Origin: Melanopsichium pennsylvanicum
Lineage: Eukaryota > Basidiomycota > Ustilaginomycetes > Ustilaginales
Direction of reading: 5' to 3'
Assembly: GCA_900208305.1 (NCBI GenBank)
Contig: OAPG01000033.1
Location: 1 to 33,332 of the forward strand
DNA length: 33,332 nucleotides
Shown: piece after piece, positions 1 to 8,845 of the stretch
How positions within the stretch are numbered: the first letter of the stretch is position 1
Layout of the letters: the number at the start of each line of letters is the position of its first letter
The notes under the pieces: model-generated
What the model was told of the DNA's origin: nothing
Database searches by the model: none
The model's input: only the letters and a program-made list of their open reading frames with translations
Made by a program: the position numbers and the translations under genes

Positions 1-1180
1 AAGACGGTGCTTGGGCTCAAACTTCATCGACTCGCGCGAGTCGTAGATGAGGGCGAAACCAGTGGATCGTCCACCACCAAATGCGGTGCGCATGCCAAAG
101 ACGACACACTGCTCCTTGGGGGTCTTGTACATCTCCGAGAGCTTCTCCGAGAGCTCAGCCCTGGAGACGTTGGGGCGAGCAGGGTGAATGACATCAAGAA
201 CCATCTGCTTCCTCTGGAGCAGACGGTTGGTGATGAACTTGCGAGTTCGGAGGGTTACGGGCGAAGTGGAGTCCTGTAAATTGACAGCGAGCATTGCATG
301 GAATGCAGTAAAATGGTCAGCGAATCTCATGTGCAAAGGTGGTTTGGTGAATCGATGATGGACCTCTGCCGAGTCAGAATAGGAGTCAAAGTGACTGATG
401 CTGCGGCTGCGAACAAATGTTGTTGGTTAGATGATATGAATGTTGAAATCAAAGTTGATGCATGGATGGCAAGAGCGTTTTGAGAGTGTAGTTCGCTCTG
501 TTCGGACAACGGGAGCGCCGAATAATCCAGTCGAGCTTTGGTGCGTTGAGAAACACGGCGTGCGTTCCATGCACCAAATCCATCCTGGGTAAGCAGCGTC
601 TCGTTTGTCCTGCGACAGAAGCCTGCAACGCCTATGCATAGCTTCAGGACTGTCCTCACTGCATAGAGCGATCAACAAAGCTAATCAGAGCGAATTGTGC
701 CTTCGAGAAAATTCCGCATCGACCCCTTCTGAGCGTCGACGAATGACTCAATGCATGTCGAGGCCAAAGAGTTGAGATCGTGGGTGCGCTTTTGTCTGCA
801 ACAGTACTACCGTCGAGAAGGTGCACAACATATATCTTCCAGCAAGAAGAGCAGATTCGTGATGATTTTCTATAGTCCCAATGATCGAATGATACGTCTG
901 TGAAACGAGTTTGCTAATGTTGATGCTGATGCAAATGTAGACTGGAGCGTTTTCCAAATGCCGACATTGTCGCTGAAGCGCTCGGTTTGAGAGATTGTCG
1001 TCATGTTGTCTGGTTCACGGTCTTGCACCGTCGTATGCTTGTCTGCTGAAATCATGACTGTTATATGTCGAATGGATGTGTAGTTCGTGCGAGCAGCAGC
1101 ATCACTGTGATTGTGTGTCTGTGGATACGTGGCTGATTCGGCGGAGATCGGCATCAAAAGTAAAGGAGCTTACTCACCAT
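1..1180 (-). CDS. RPS24: 40S ribosomal protein eS24 (RPS24), 3' end cut by window edge
   Basis: Structural protein of the small ribosomal subunit. On the minus strand, bases 273 to 1 encode 91 residues that match eS24 closely, including [19 protein letters not shown], a [25 protein letters not shown] core and EPKHRL. About 40 C-terminal residues lie beyond the window. The exon opens with GAC right after a TTTACAG acceptor and has no in-frame ATG of its own. The best start is the ATG at 1180-1178, directly followed by a strong donor (GTGAGTA, from 1177). This gives an ATG-only first exon and a 904-nt phase-0 intron (1177-274), and the protein would begin [14 protein letters not shown] start-codon-only first exon also fits what I recall of eS24 genes elsewhere. 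It is divergent from USB1, with about 610 bp shared upstream. The protein call is very secure; the exon 1 choice is an inference. Confidence 0.92.
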
Positions 1181-1793
1181 CTTGACGAATTCTTGGTGAT
1201 AGCGAAGAGGAGCTAAGGATGGTGTCGAGCTTGATCAAGCACCAAACCACTCGCACACCCCGAGCCTCAGTCTCAGTCCACTGTCTCTTGCCCTTTGGCA
1301 CTTCAGTCTCGGTTTGCAACCACACTCTCAGAGACACTGGCCGAGACTTGCAATGCTGGCTCTTTAGTTTCAGACTCTTGGCGGTGTTGAGCTGCACGAA
1401 ATCAGCTCTCGACCAGGTTGCACATCGCGGTATGGCTCAAAGCTTGAATCCAAATTCAAATGTCTCGTATGCAGCTTGACTTCTTGGTTGAATACTCTTT
1501 TCTATTTCCGACCTTTGTATCCAAAATTCTGCCAGTAAAAAAATTAGCATAAAGGCCAGCAAAATTTTTGAGAGCGTGGGAATTTTTCTTGACCAACTGC
1601 AAATTGATCCACAGATTGGTAGACACGCTTCTGTTCGATCAACCGATCGGGTAATATCGGGAATTGCCATTCGGACGTTGATCTCGTTCGGAATTCGGAC
1701 TCACCTCCACTCATGGAATGGCTGCATTAACCGACTAGTTGCATTTGGACCCTTAATCTGCATCCGCACTTTTTACAATACCGATGACCAACG
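1181..1793. promoter_or_regulatory. Shared upstream region between divergent RPS24 and USB1
   Basis: This 613-bp gap separates two divergent start codons and should hold both promoters. I see no strong TATA box. Short ORFs on either strand show no family resemblance and look like chance. Near the USB1 side there is a T/A-rich stretch (about 1540-1570) and the short word ATTCGGAC occurs twice close together (about 1670-1705). No specific regulatory site can be assigned. Confidence 0.4.
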
Positions 1794-3138
1794 ATGAGCG
1801 ATGCTCTTGCCGGGTTATCACAGTACACAGACTCCGAAACCGACGATGTAATATCGTCTGATACAGACAAAGAGCATGCTGTTCCTATGCAAGTCGGTCA
1901 ACACGATCACAATAGAGATCGCTCGCCTGCGACACAACTACCGGTTTCAGGCCGTGCAAATTGGCTCAAGAGGTGAGCATCCCCTTTGGGACTTGCCATT
2001 GCTGTGTATCGTGGAACGGCTGCTAAAGCACAGAACGTTTTTTTTCTCTGGTCTCGCCGCTGTGTATGGGTACAGAAAACTGCCTCCGTTGGAGTTGGAT
2101 CGCCCGCCACAAGATGATGATGACGTTGACCCAGCAGCGGCAAAGTCAGCGACGAGTGGGGGCAGTGCAAAAAAGCTCACCCGTGGAGAATGGCTGTGCT
2201 ATTGCTTTGTCGAAGGTGAGTCTGCTTCAAGAGCAAGGTTGCATCCATAACGTATTTTTTCTGAACATAATTTCTCGCTTGCTCCTCAGTCCATGTCGAG
2301 CCCTCTCTAAACAAGTTGATAACAGAATGTCACAATTATCTGCAGAGACACCTTGGCTCTGACCACAACTTGCTGGACCTGCGAGTCTTCTCGGATTTAA
2401 ACAATTCGGAAGGGACATTATTGGCCAAGGGAGAGGCCTTGGCCACCCGCTCGATAAAGGGACAGCTGCACATTTCCTTGACCCGCCCGTTCACAGTGCA
2501 TAGCTACGAGCGTGAGGAGTACGTAAAGGTCGCTTCCGCCGAAGTCAGTCGTCTCAGAGACACAATTGGGAGGTGAGAGACACTATTCCTTAGATACTCT
2601 TCCATCAGAAGATGTTTGCGAGAGACTGACATCGAATTTGTTGTTTGATTAGCTTTGCCTTCTCTTTCTCAAGAATCGCTCATTTGGCCAATGATGACCA
2701 GTCGAGGAGGTTTATGGTCTTGGAAGTCGGTTCTGGTCGCGAAATGGTATGTTCGTAAATGCGTCCCAAAATTGTGATTTCAGGCCGTTGTGGTAATATC
2801 ATCATGACCGTCTGATCTATCTTGACTTTTTGTGCACTTCACAGTTTCAGAAACTCTCAATCTCTCTCAGCACCGAGCTTCGACGAGCATTCAAAGCAAA
2901 GCAGTACTACGAAGAAGCACGATTCCATGCAAGCACAGCATGTTTTCTCGACACCCCAACCACCAGTCACATTCAAAACGCCACGGATGCTACTGCGAAG
3001 ACACTGACACCATCTTTCTGCAACCTGGTCAGCAAGGTAGAGGCAAAGCGGGGTGATCTCCTCCGGAAGAGTCCACCCATCTGGGCTACTCGTGTCGGTA
3101 TACAGGTGGCAAATTGCGTATCCTATGTAGAGCTCTAA
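1794..3138 (+). CDS. USB1: U6 snRNA 3'-5' phosphodiesterase Usb1 (Mpn1), five exons
   Basis: Usb1 is a 2H-family phosphodiesterase that trims the oligo-U tail of U6 snRNA and leaves a protected end. I join exons 1794-1972, 2076-2215, 2290-2572, 2653-2746 and 2845-3138 into 329 residues. All four introns (103, 74, 80 and 98 nt) have GT..AG ends and the joined frame stays open. The family layout is complete. An acidic/Ser N-terminus (SQYTDSETDD) precedes a RGEWLCYCFVEV strand that aligns with the RGNWATHVYV of human USB1. The first catalytic H-x-S is at residues 167-169 (QLHISLTRPF). Next comes a FMVLEVGSG strand, and the second H-x-S is at residues 260-262 (RFHASTACF). Both catalytic histidines are present, so the enzyme should be active. 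The exons were assembled by eye, so a boundary could shift by a few bases. Confidence 0.88.
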
Positions 3139-3289
3139 CACAAACTCGTAAGCCATCAACACTGAATCTCTACTGATCGTATTTCGACGTATGCGTTGAT
3201 CAAAACAATCTGAACCTAACTCTTAACCGAATTGAAATTTAAATATATATATTATATACACTATAATTTTTCGAGATGGTATAAGAGGA

Positions 3290-3397
3290 TCCGAATTAGT
3301 TTAGTGGCTATGACGGCGCCTTGTCATCTTCGGATGCTTGTTCATAATCTCTGCGTTTCACACGGCGCAGACCCGGGTTCAATTCCCGGATTCGGAG
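3290..3397 (+). tRNA. tRNA-Asp (anticodon GTC) with a 36-nt intron
   Basis: The acceptor stem TCCGAAT (3290-3296) pairs perfectly with ATTCGGA (3390-3396), and G3397 is the discriminator. The anticodon stem GCGCC (3316-3320) pairs with GGCGC (3364-3368). The T arm is CCGGG-TTCAATT-CCCGG. The loop reads TT-GTC-A followed by an intron (3327-3362) at the canonical 37/38 position, then C, so the anticodon is GTC at 3323-3325. The four-base variable loop (AGAC) and TTCAATT T loop match fungal tRNA-Asp. A run of T (from about 3404) after the gene fits an RNA polymerase III terminator. The TTTCAC at the 3' end of the intron could suggest tRNA-Glu, but it lies on the wrong side of the splice point. 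Confidence 0.9.
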
Positions 3398-3403
3398 AAT
3401 AAT

Positions 3404-3416
3404 CTTTTTTTTTTTC
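3404..3416 (+). terminator. Oligo-T terminator of the tRNA-Asp gene
   Basis: A long uninterrupted T run starts 7 bases after the mature tRNA 3' end. Such runs are the standard RNA polymerase III termination signal. The position and strand match the tRNA exactly. Confidence 0.75.
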
Positions 3417-3419
3417 CCT

Positions 3420-4195
3420 TTAACAAGGCTCACGAACGCATCCTTGCCTGGCTAGCAAAGTATTGCGAGATTTTTGTCAGGTATCTGAAGCATTTCAAGA
3501 ACGCTTGGGGATATTTGAATGACCATTATCCTTGCCCTTCCAAGAACCCAACCAACTTGAAGCCAAATACTACTTTCGTCCAACCCGATCTCTGCCCGCA
3601 CTGCTTACTTACCCGAGATGAGCCTTCGACCGCATGCAGCGAGTCCACTTGGAATCTATCAGCGTTTCTGCCACCACTCTCGAAATTGAAATCTGCAAAG
3701 AATTCGAGACCAAGCTATTCAACCCTGACTTGCTTCTTGATATTGTGCGCCATCACCTCAAACCGCGCCTCGCACTCTTGGAGGAGTTGTCGCCCAAGAA
3801 TGTAATGCAACCTTTCCATTTTCTAGCGCTGGATGAGTGTGGTTCCATGTTGGCGTTGTTGTTAAAGTAGTCAGCATGGCCGGCTCGGACTGCGTTGACG
3901 CCGATCAAAAAGTCGTAGGAGAGATGGACACCTTTGCCTTTGGTGATAGATTTGCACCTGGCGCTGTAAAGTGAGGCAAAAGATCGATGTCGCTTCGACC
4001 TTCGGTACCAGGAGTGTGGACCCAGATGTGGTGCTCGCCCTTGTCAGAGTCGCGTGCAGATGGATTGAGAATGACCTAGAAGCATACGCCAGGATGACCG
4101 AAGGAATTAGAGAGGAGGGCGGTTTGATAGTGAGGCAGGTTGCGCGGGAGATGGGTAATGTGCCGACCGGACAAGAGGTGACGAACAGTACTTGA
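3420..4195 (+). pseudogene. Unassigned coding fragments, possible gene remnant
   Basis: Just after the tRNA the plus strand shows protein-like stretches in changing frames. One is at about 3430-3630 (ending PTNLKPNTTFVQPDL). A second, from ATG 3634, contains ETKLFNPDLLLDIVRHHLKP. A third, from ATG 3876, contains EMDTFAFGDRFAPGAVK and meets a TGA at about 3970. The frame that opens right after that stop contains VDPDVVLALVRVACRWIEND and runs to 4195. The switch at 3970 could be a frameshift or a missed intron, since GTGAGG lies there. I recognise no family. It may be a decayed gene, an unresolved multi-exon gene or chance. Confidence 0.25.
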
Positions 4196-4969
4196 GGATG
4201 CAGGGAATTGCGCAAAGTGACAGCTTTGAAGTCCTGGATCTGGCACTAGTTACGCTACCGAAGGCCTCGAGCCAATTATGATGACCATGGAAGCCTGCCT
4301 TTGGGTCCAAACAATTCCGCGGCCGAGGCTCAAATAAAGTTATGTCTGCGTACCACTGTTGTGGTGACTGCCAAAGTGTGCTGCCAGTCTCGGCGAGAAG
4401 GGAAAGAAAGAGAGCTTGTGGAAGAGGCTGAGGGAGCAAAGTGGGCACAGGACAGCCGGAAGTTAATTGGCCGCAAAAGATTCAGATGTGGTGAATGGTG
4501 CGATCTTGTGACACGGGAACGGCTGCGTTGAAAACAGAGTATTGGAAGGTGGACGGTGTGCGGACAAAGGAGTGAGGTTGCGTGTAGGTGTGGCTCTTGA
4601 CGTTCAATTCATCGTATGCGAGCTCGCACGGGTGCTGATCGGATGAAGGTGTGGGTGAGTGCGTAGAAGCGGTGATCCCAAAACGTCCGTGAGAGAGTTG
4701 TACAAGGTCGACATAACAAACGAAGAACTTCAAAATTGAGTGAGGGCAACATCTGCATGGCGCACATTCCTCTTTCTTCTTATGGCTTCATGGGTGGATC
4801 TTGCAGGTTGCTGCAGATGGTGGTGACACATCTAAGAAGAGATGTAGACAAGTTGCTTAACTCAGTCCAGGCCCATCATTCAATTTTGGCTCGAAGTACG
4901 GGTAAATTACGATATTGCACTGTCACTAGAGCCGAACAACCAAGACAAAGTTGAAAGCGGTGCGAAACT

Positions 4970-5090
4970 ATTCGAACCCACTTCAAGGCACGGCGGGTGC
5001 AGTAGTGCCGCGTGTGGGGAAGCGGTCAGTAAGTGTGAAGACCCCGTGACCCCACGCTGACACAAAGCGCGCGGGCCACTTACCATCGGT
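4970..5090 (-). other. GC-rich structured segment with RNA polymerase III box-like motifs
   Basis: On the minus strand a TGGTAAGTGG sequence (about 5086-5076) resembles a tRNA-type A box. About 105 nt downstream, GGTTCGAATAG (about 4980-4970) resembles a B box. In between, inverted repeats can pair, for example GGCAC with GTGCC and GCGTGTGGGG with CCCCACGC. It does not fold as a tRNA because the T stem GTGGG has no partner. It could be an unrecognised structured RNA, a decayed tRNA-like sequence or coincidence. ATG followed by GTAAGT also occurs at 5086-5078, but no convincing downstream exon was found. Confidence 0.2.
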
Positions 5091-6087
5091 CGGAGAATAC
5101 AAAAAAAGGAAAATGGTGTCTGTGACACTAATTTTTTATTTTATTTCATTTTTATTTCATTTTTATTTACTTTTTACCCCGCCTTGCTTCAGCGAAGCGA
5201 TGCTTTTCTTTCGCCACACTCGTTCCTGCTTGCCGCAGCGTCCTGTCAGAAGGATGGAAGCTGTCGACGAGCAAAGGGGGAAAGCAAAGGTATATTCTGA
5301 AGCGCGCGAGATGGGCTCTGATGTCATTCCAAGTCTCTCGATTTGATCGTATGCCTGATCGCTACTGACTTTTGAGCAGCGGCAGCCAAGATGTTGCAAC
5401 CTCCCTTTCATCAGCCTATCAAGCGAGATCAAGCCAAAAGTTATCGCTGAAATAAAGTGATAGCATTGCCGACAGACGAGTCAAGAGACATTGGACTGAT
5501 AAGCGGTAGGCTCGCGTGACTGTCGGGTCTTTGAAGTGTGTCAGGAGAGAAAAGAGGCCAAGACGAAGTCGAAAGAAAGTCCAATTGGTTATACACATCT
5601 GATGTTTTGGAGGGACAGAGTGGTAAGTTAGCGCTTCGCCTGACCTTCAAGGTCGAACAAGCACGTTCCATGTTCGTGGCGTCAGACCCGCCATCTCTGT
5701 GCGTGTGGAAATAGAGTTGTGCAGGGACAGTCAGCGACAATAAGGTGTTCCTTCCTCTGTGTGCTACCTCTCACACTCTGCACCCTGACGAGGCTGCCCA
5801 TTGTGACTAGGAAACCCGGAAATAATAATAAAGGCCGACGCCTGTTGGCCCGTTCGCTTGCAACCTCTGCCTGTCGCGGTTCGGAGGTGACACTCTGGGG
5901 GAGTCAAGTTGGCTTGCGACTGACTCTCTGCTCAGCATCGCCTCTCTTTCTGTGTTGAACTGCAACGTCCACGGCCAGCTCTTGCGGCTCTTGGCCGACA
6001 TTCCATTCAGTGCAATTCAATATTCAACCGCTCAAGCCTCCGTCTGTCGGCGCTTCCTCGATCCTGGTTTGCATTGCCTCGACACGC

Positions 6088-6110
6088 TTTCTCTCTCTCT
6101 CTCTCTCTTC
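6088..6110 (+). repeat. CT dinucleotide microsatellite
   Basis: About ten CT units, followed by TTCAGG. It lies about 240 bp upstream of the aldehyde dehydrogenase ATG, in or near the 5' leader. Such pyrimidine tracts are common in fungal promoters. The TTCAG ending could also act as a 3' splice site of a leader intron, which cannot be decided here. Confidence 0.7.
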
Positions 6111-6200
6111 AGGTGCCATTCAATGTTGGCATTAGCAAGCCTCGTGATGCCGCCTCGTTGCCCTTCTCCCCGCAGTCAGAAGCCTCGCACGCTCCTGCAG

Positions 6201-6210
6201 ATATATAATA
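6201..6210 (+). promoter_or_regulatory. TATA-like box of the aldehyde dehydrogenase gene
   Basis: The sequence ATATATAATA sits about 140 bp before the ATG at 6350, with pyrimidine-rich leader sequence in between. Spacing and context fit a core promoter for a well-expressed gene. Confidence 0.45.
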
Positions 6211-6349
6211 TGAGATGGTCCGCCTCAGTAACTTTGCTCGTTCCCGCATCTAGGATCACCTCTCATTTCCATCGATCCAACTTGCCACTTCATCTTTCTC
6301 CCCTGCGTCTTTTTCCCTCCTCAGCAACCCCCATAAACACAGATTAAAC

Positions 6350-7843
6350 ATGCCTACTCTCAATCTTGACCTCCCCACCGGCATTAAGTCGACCATCCAA
6401 GCCGATCTGTTCATCAACAACAAGTTCGTGCCTGCTCTTGACGGCAAGACTTTCGCCACCGTCAATCCTTCCACTGGTAAGGAGATTGGCCAGGTCGCCG
6501 AGGCTTCCGCCAAGGATGTCGATGTAGCTGTTAAGGCTGCCCGTGAGGCTTTTGAGACCGTCTGGGGTGAGAACACTCCAGGTGATGCTCGTGGCCGTCT
6601 CCTCCTCAAGCTTGCTGACCTCGTCGAGAAGAATATGGACGAGCTTGCTGCCATCGAGTCTCTCGACAACGGCAAAGCGTTCTCTATCGCTAAGGGCTTT
6701 GACGTTGCTGCTGTCGCTGCCAACTTCCGCTACTATGGTGGCTGGGCTGACAAGAACCACGGAAAGGTCATGGAGGTCGACAACAAGCGTCTGAACTACA
6801 CCCGCCACGAACCCATCGGTGTTTGCGGTCAGATCATTCCCTGGAACTTCCCCTTGCTCATGTTCGCCTGGAAGCTCGGCCCCGCCCTTGCCACCGGCAA
6901 CACCATCGTCCTCAAGACCGCTGAGCAGACTCCTCTCTCGGCCATCAAGCTTTGTGAGCTCATCGTCGAGGCAGGCTTCCCTCCTGGTGTCGTCAACGTC
7001 ATCTCTGGTTTCGGTCCCGTCGCAGGTGCCGCCATCTCGCAGCACATGGATATTGACAAGATCGCATTCACTGGTTCCACGCTTGTTGGTCGCAACATCA
7101 TGAAGGCCGCCGCTTCCACCAACCTCAAGAAGGTCACCCTCGAGCTCGGTGGAAAGTCGCCCAACATCATCTTCAAGGACGCCGACCTCGACCAAGCCGT
7201 CCGATGGTCCGCATTCGGCATCATGTTCAATCACGGTCAATGCTGCTGTGCTGGCTCGCGTGTGTATGTCGAGGAGGAGATCTATGATGCATTTATGGAG
7301 AAGATGACAGCTTACTGCAAGGCTCTCCAGGTCGGTGACCCCTTCGCCGAGAACACCTTCCAGGGTCCTCAAGTCTCGCAGCTTCAGTACGACCGTATCA
7401 TGGAGTACATCGAATCGGGTAAGAAGGATGCCAACCTTCACCTTGGTGGTGTGCGAAAGGGAGACCAAGGCTACTTCATCGAGCCCACCATCTTCACCGA
7501 TGTTCCTCACAATGCCAAGATCGCCAAGGAAGAGATCTTCGGCCCCGTCGTAGTGGTTTCCAAGTTCAAGGACGAGAAGGACCTCATCCGCATTGCAAAC
7601 GACTCGATCTACGGTCTCGCCGCCGCCGTCTTCAGCCGAGACATCAGCCGCGCTCTTGAGACCGCACACAAGCTCAAGGCCGGTACCGTGTGGGTGAACA
7701 ACTACAACCAGCTGATGCCCCAAGTTCCTTTCGGTGGCTACAAGGCTTCAGGTATTGGCCGAGAGCTCGGCGAGTATGCTCTGGCCAACTACACCAACGT
7801 CAAGGCCGTGCACGTCAACCTCAGCATCCCTCCCCCTATCTAA
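6350..7843 (+). CDS. NAD(P)-dependent aldehyde dehydrogenase, 497 aa, intronless
   Basis: It oxidises aldehydes to carboxylic acids. The protein is full length for the ALDH1/2-like family. The NAD-binding and oxyanion region IIPWNFPLL has Asn166. The Rossmann motif FTGSTLVG is at 240-247. The general base Glu265 is in VTLELGGKSP, and the catalytic cysteine in FNHGQCCCAGSR is Cys299, the middle of three. The EEIFGPVV and PFGGYKASGIGRELG signatures follow near the C-terminus. No mitochondrial presequence is obvious, so a cytosolic enzyme is likely. Codon choice is biased toward C-ending codons, which suggests high expression. In Ustilago maydis an indole-3-acetaldehyde dehydrogenase (Iad1) belongs to this broad family. 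This gene could be that orthologue or an acetaldehyde-oxidising paralogue; the sequence alone does not decide. Confidence 0.95.
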   Translation: MPTLNLDLPTGIKSTIQADLFINNKFVPALDGKTFATVNPSTGKEIGQVAEASAKDVDVAVKAAREAFETVWGENTPGDARGRLLLKLADLVEKNMDELAAIESLDNGKAFSIAKGFDVAAVAANFRYYGGWADKNHGKVMEVDNKRLNYTRHEPIGVCGQIIPWNFPLLMFAWKLGPALATGNTIVLKTAEQTPLSAIKLCELIVEAGFPPGVVNVISGFGPVAGAAISQHMDIDKIAFTGSTLVGRNIMKAAASTNLKKVTLELGGKSPNIIFKDADLDQAVRWSAFGIMFNHGQCCCAGSRVYVEEEIYDAFMEKMTAYCKALQVGDPFAENTFQGPQVSQLQYDRIMEYIESGKKDANLHLGGVRKGDQGYFIEPTIFTDVPHNAKIAKEEIFGPVVVVSKFKDEKDLIRIANDSIYGLAAAVFSRDISRALETAHKLKAGTVWVNNYNQLMPQVPFGGYKASGIGRELGEYALANYTNVKAVHVNLSIPPPI

Positions 7844-8845
7844 ACGATACCGGAAAGGAAATGAAAGTGAATTGAAACGTATTGCTATGTATCTGTATTC
7901 CCGATGATTCATCATCTGTCGCATGAAAAAGATCTGGAATTTATGAACAAGCTCGTGTGATCGTGATGCTTTACAGCTTGTCGACTGTGTACGAGTGATG
8001 CTTGCCACTGGTGCTCTGCTTGTCTTGTCGCCATGCTACTCGCATTGCGGACGAATGATTATCCGTTCATCACGGTGTTCTCCACGACCAACGACCGAGT
8101 GTGTGTAGGACTTGATGTTCTGCGGCTGAAGAGAAATCAATATACTGTATTCTAACGTCTTTGTCGATTTTGCCGACGGATACTGATTGACAGCAGCATG
8201 TTTGCGGCAATGAAATGGTAGCGTTATCGGGGCCCGATATTTTATCGCACCGATTTGGGTAGGGCGAGGTCGAATTGGGTGGACCCTGAAAACGTGCTCA
8301 GGTTTGAGCGCCCAACGTTACACAAGATCGCGAGTGTCGATGTGGCAAAACTTGGATGCGAAAATTCGAGATTTTGGGGGCTTTGGTGACGCAGTCGCAG
8401 CGGCTGGCTGGACGACCTCTCCACAATGCCGATGGAGAAAGTGGCCGAATGGCCGAAAGTGACACGAGAGCGTGTTAGGAGCGATTGTCAGACCTGTCCA
8501 CGTTCGCATACACGCCTGTTTTGGCCGTCATCCACATCCCCCCGAATTGATACAGAACAGCCGTTGCTCAAACCTCTTTAGTAGTATCTCCTCTTACTCC
8601 TCCACACTGTGGTATACAATTGGGTCATTGAAATGTGCGCCTAGCATGTTTTGACCATACCGTCAGTCCTGCTCATCAACCTGCCCCCATCTTTGCACCG
8701 CTCGCTGAACAGACTCAACCACGGATACAAGTATCATCGTACATGTGCGCTTAACGAGTCTACTCAGCTTGCAGGCAAAAGGACTCCGCTGGCTTTCTGA
8801 CTCCATCCACAGACGACTCTGCTTCATCTATCTCGCACGACCACA
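7844..8845. other. Intergenic region between aldehyde dehydrogenase and TLC gene
   Basis: About 1 kb with no gene-like ORF. It should hold the aldehyde dehydrogenase 3' UTR and the promoter and leader of the TLC gene. The last 150 bp are pyrimidine rich. No repeat or RNA gene is seen. Confidence 0.5.

Larger units (their letters stand above)
4196..6349. other. Non-coding stretch upstream of the aldehyde dehydrogenase
   Basis: No convincing gene is seen. Notable content is a GC-rich segment with inverted repeats (4970-5090), a T-rich TATTT-type tract (5130-5175), a CT microsatellite (about 6088-6110) and an AT-rich TATA-like box at 6201-6210, about 140 bp before the aldehyde dehydrogenase start codon. 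The short ORFs here show no conserved motif. Confidence 0.5.

Noticed and set aside
4970..5090. tRNA gene on the minus strand
   Set aside because: A and B box-like words exist, but the T stem and acceptor stem cannot be formed.
6344..7723. 459-codon open frame on the minus strand
   Set aside because: It lies opposite the aldehyde dehydrogenase gene and is a by-product of its codon bias. It has no family resemblance.
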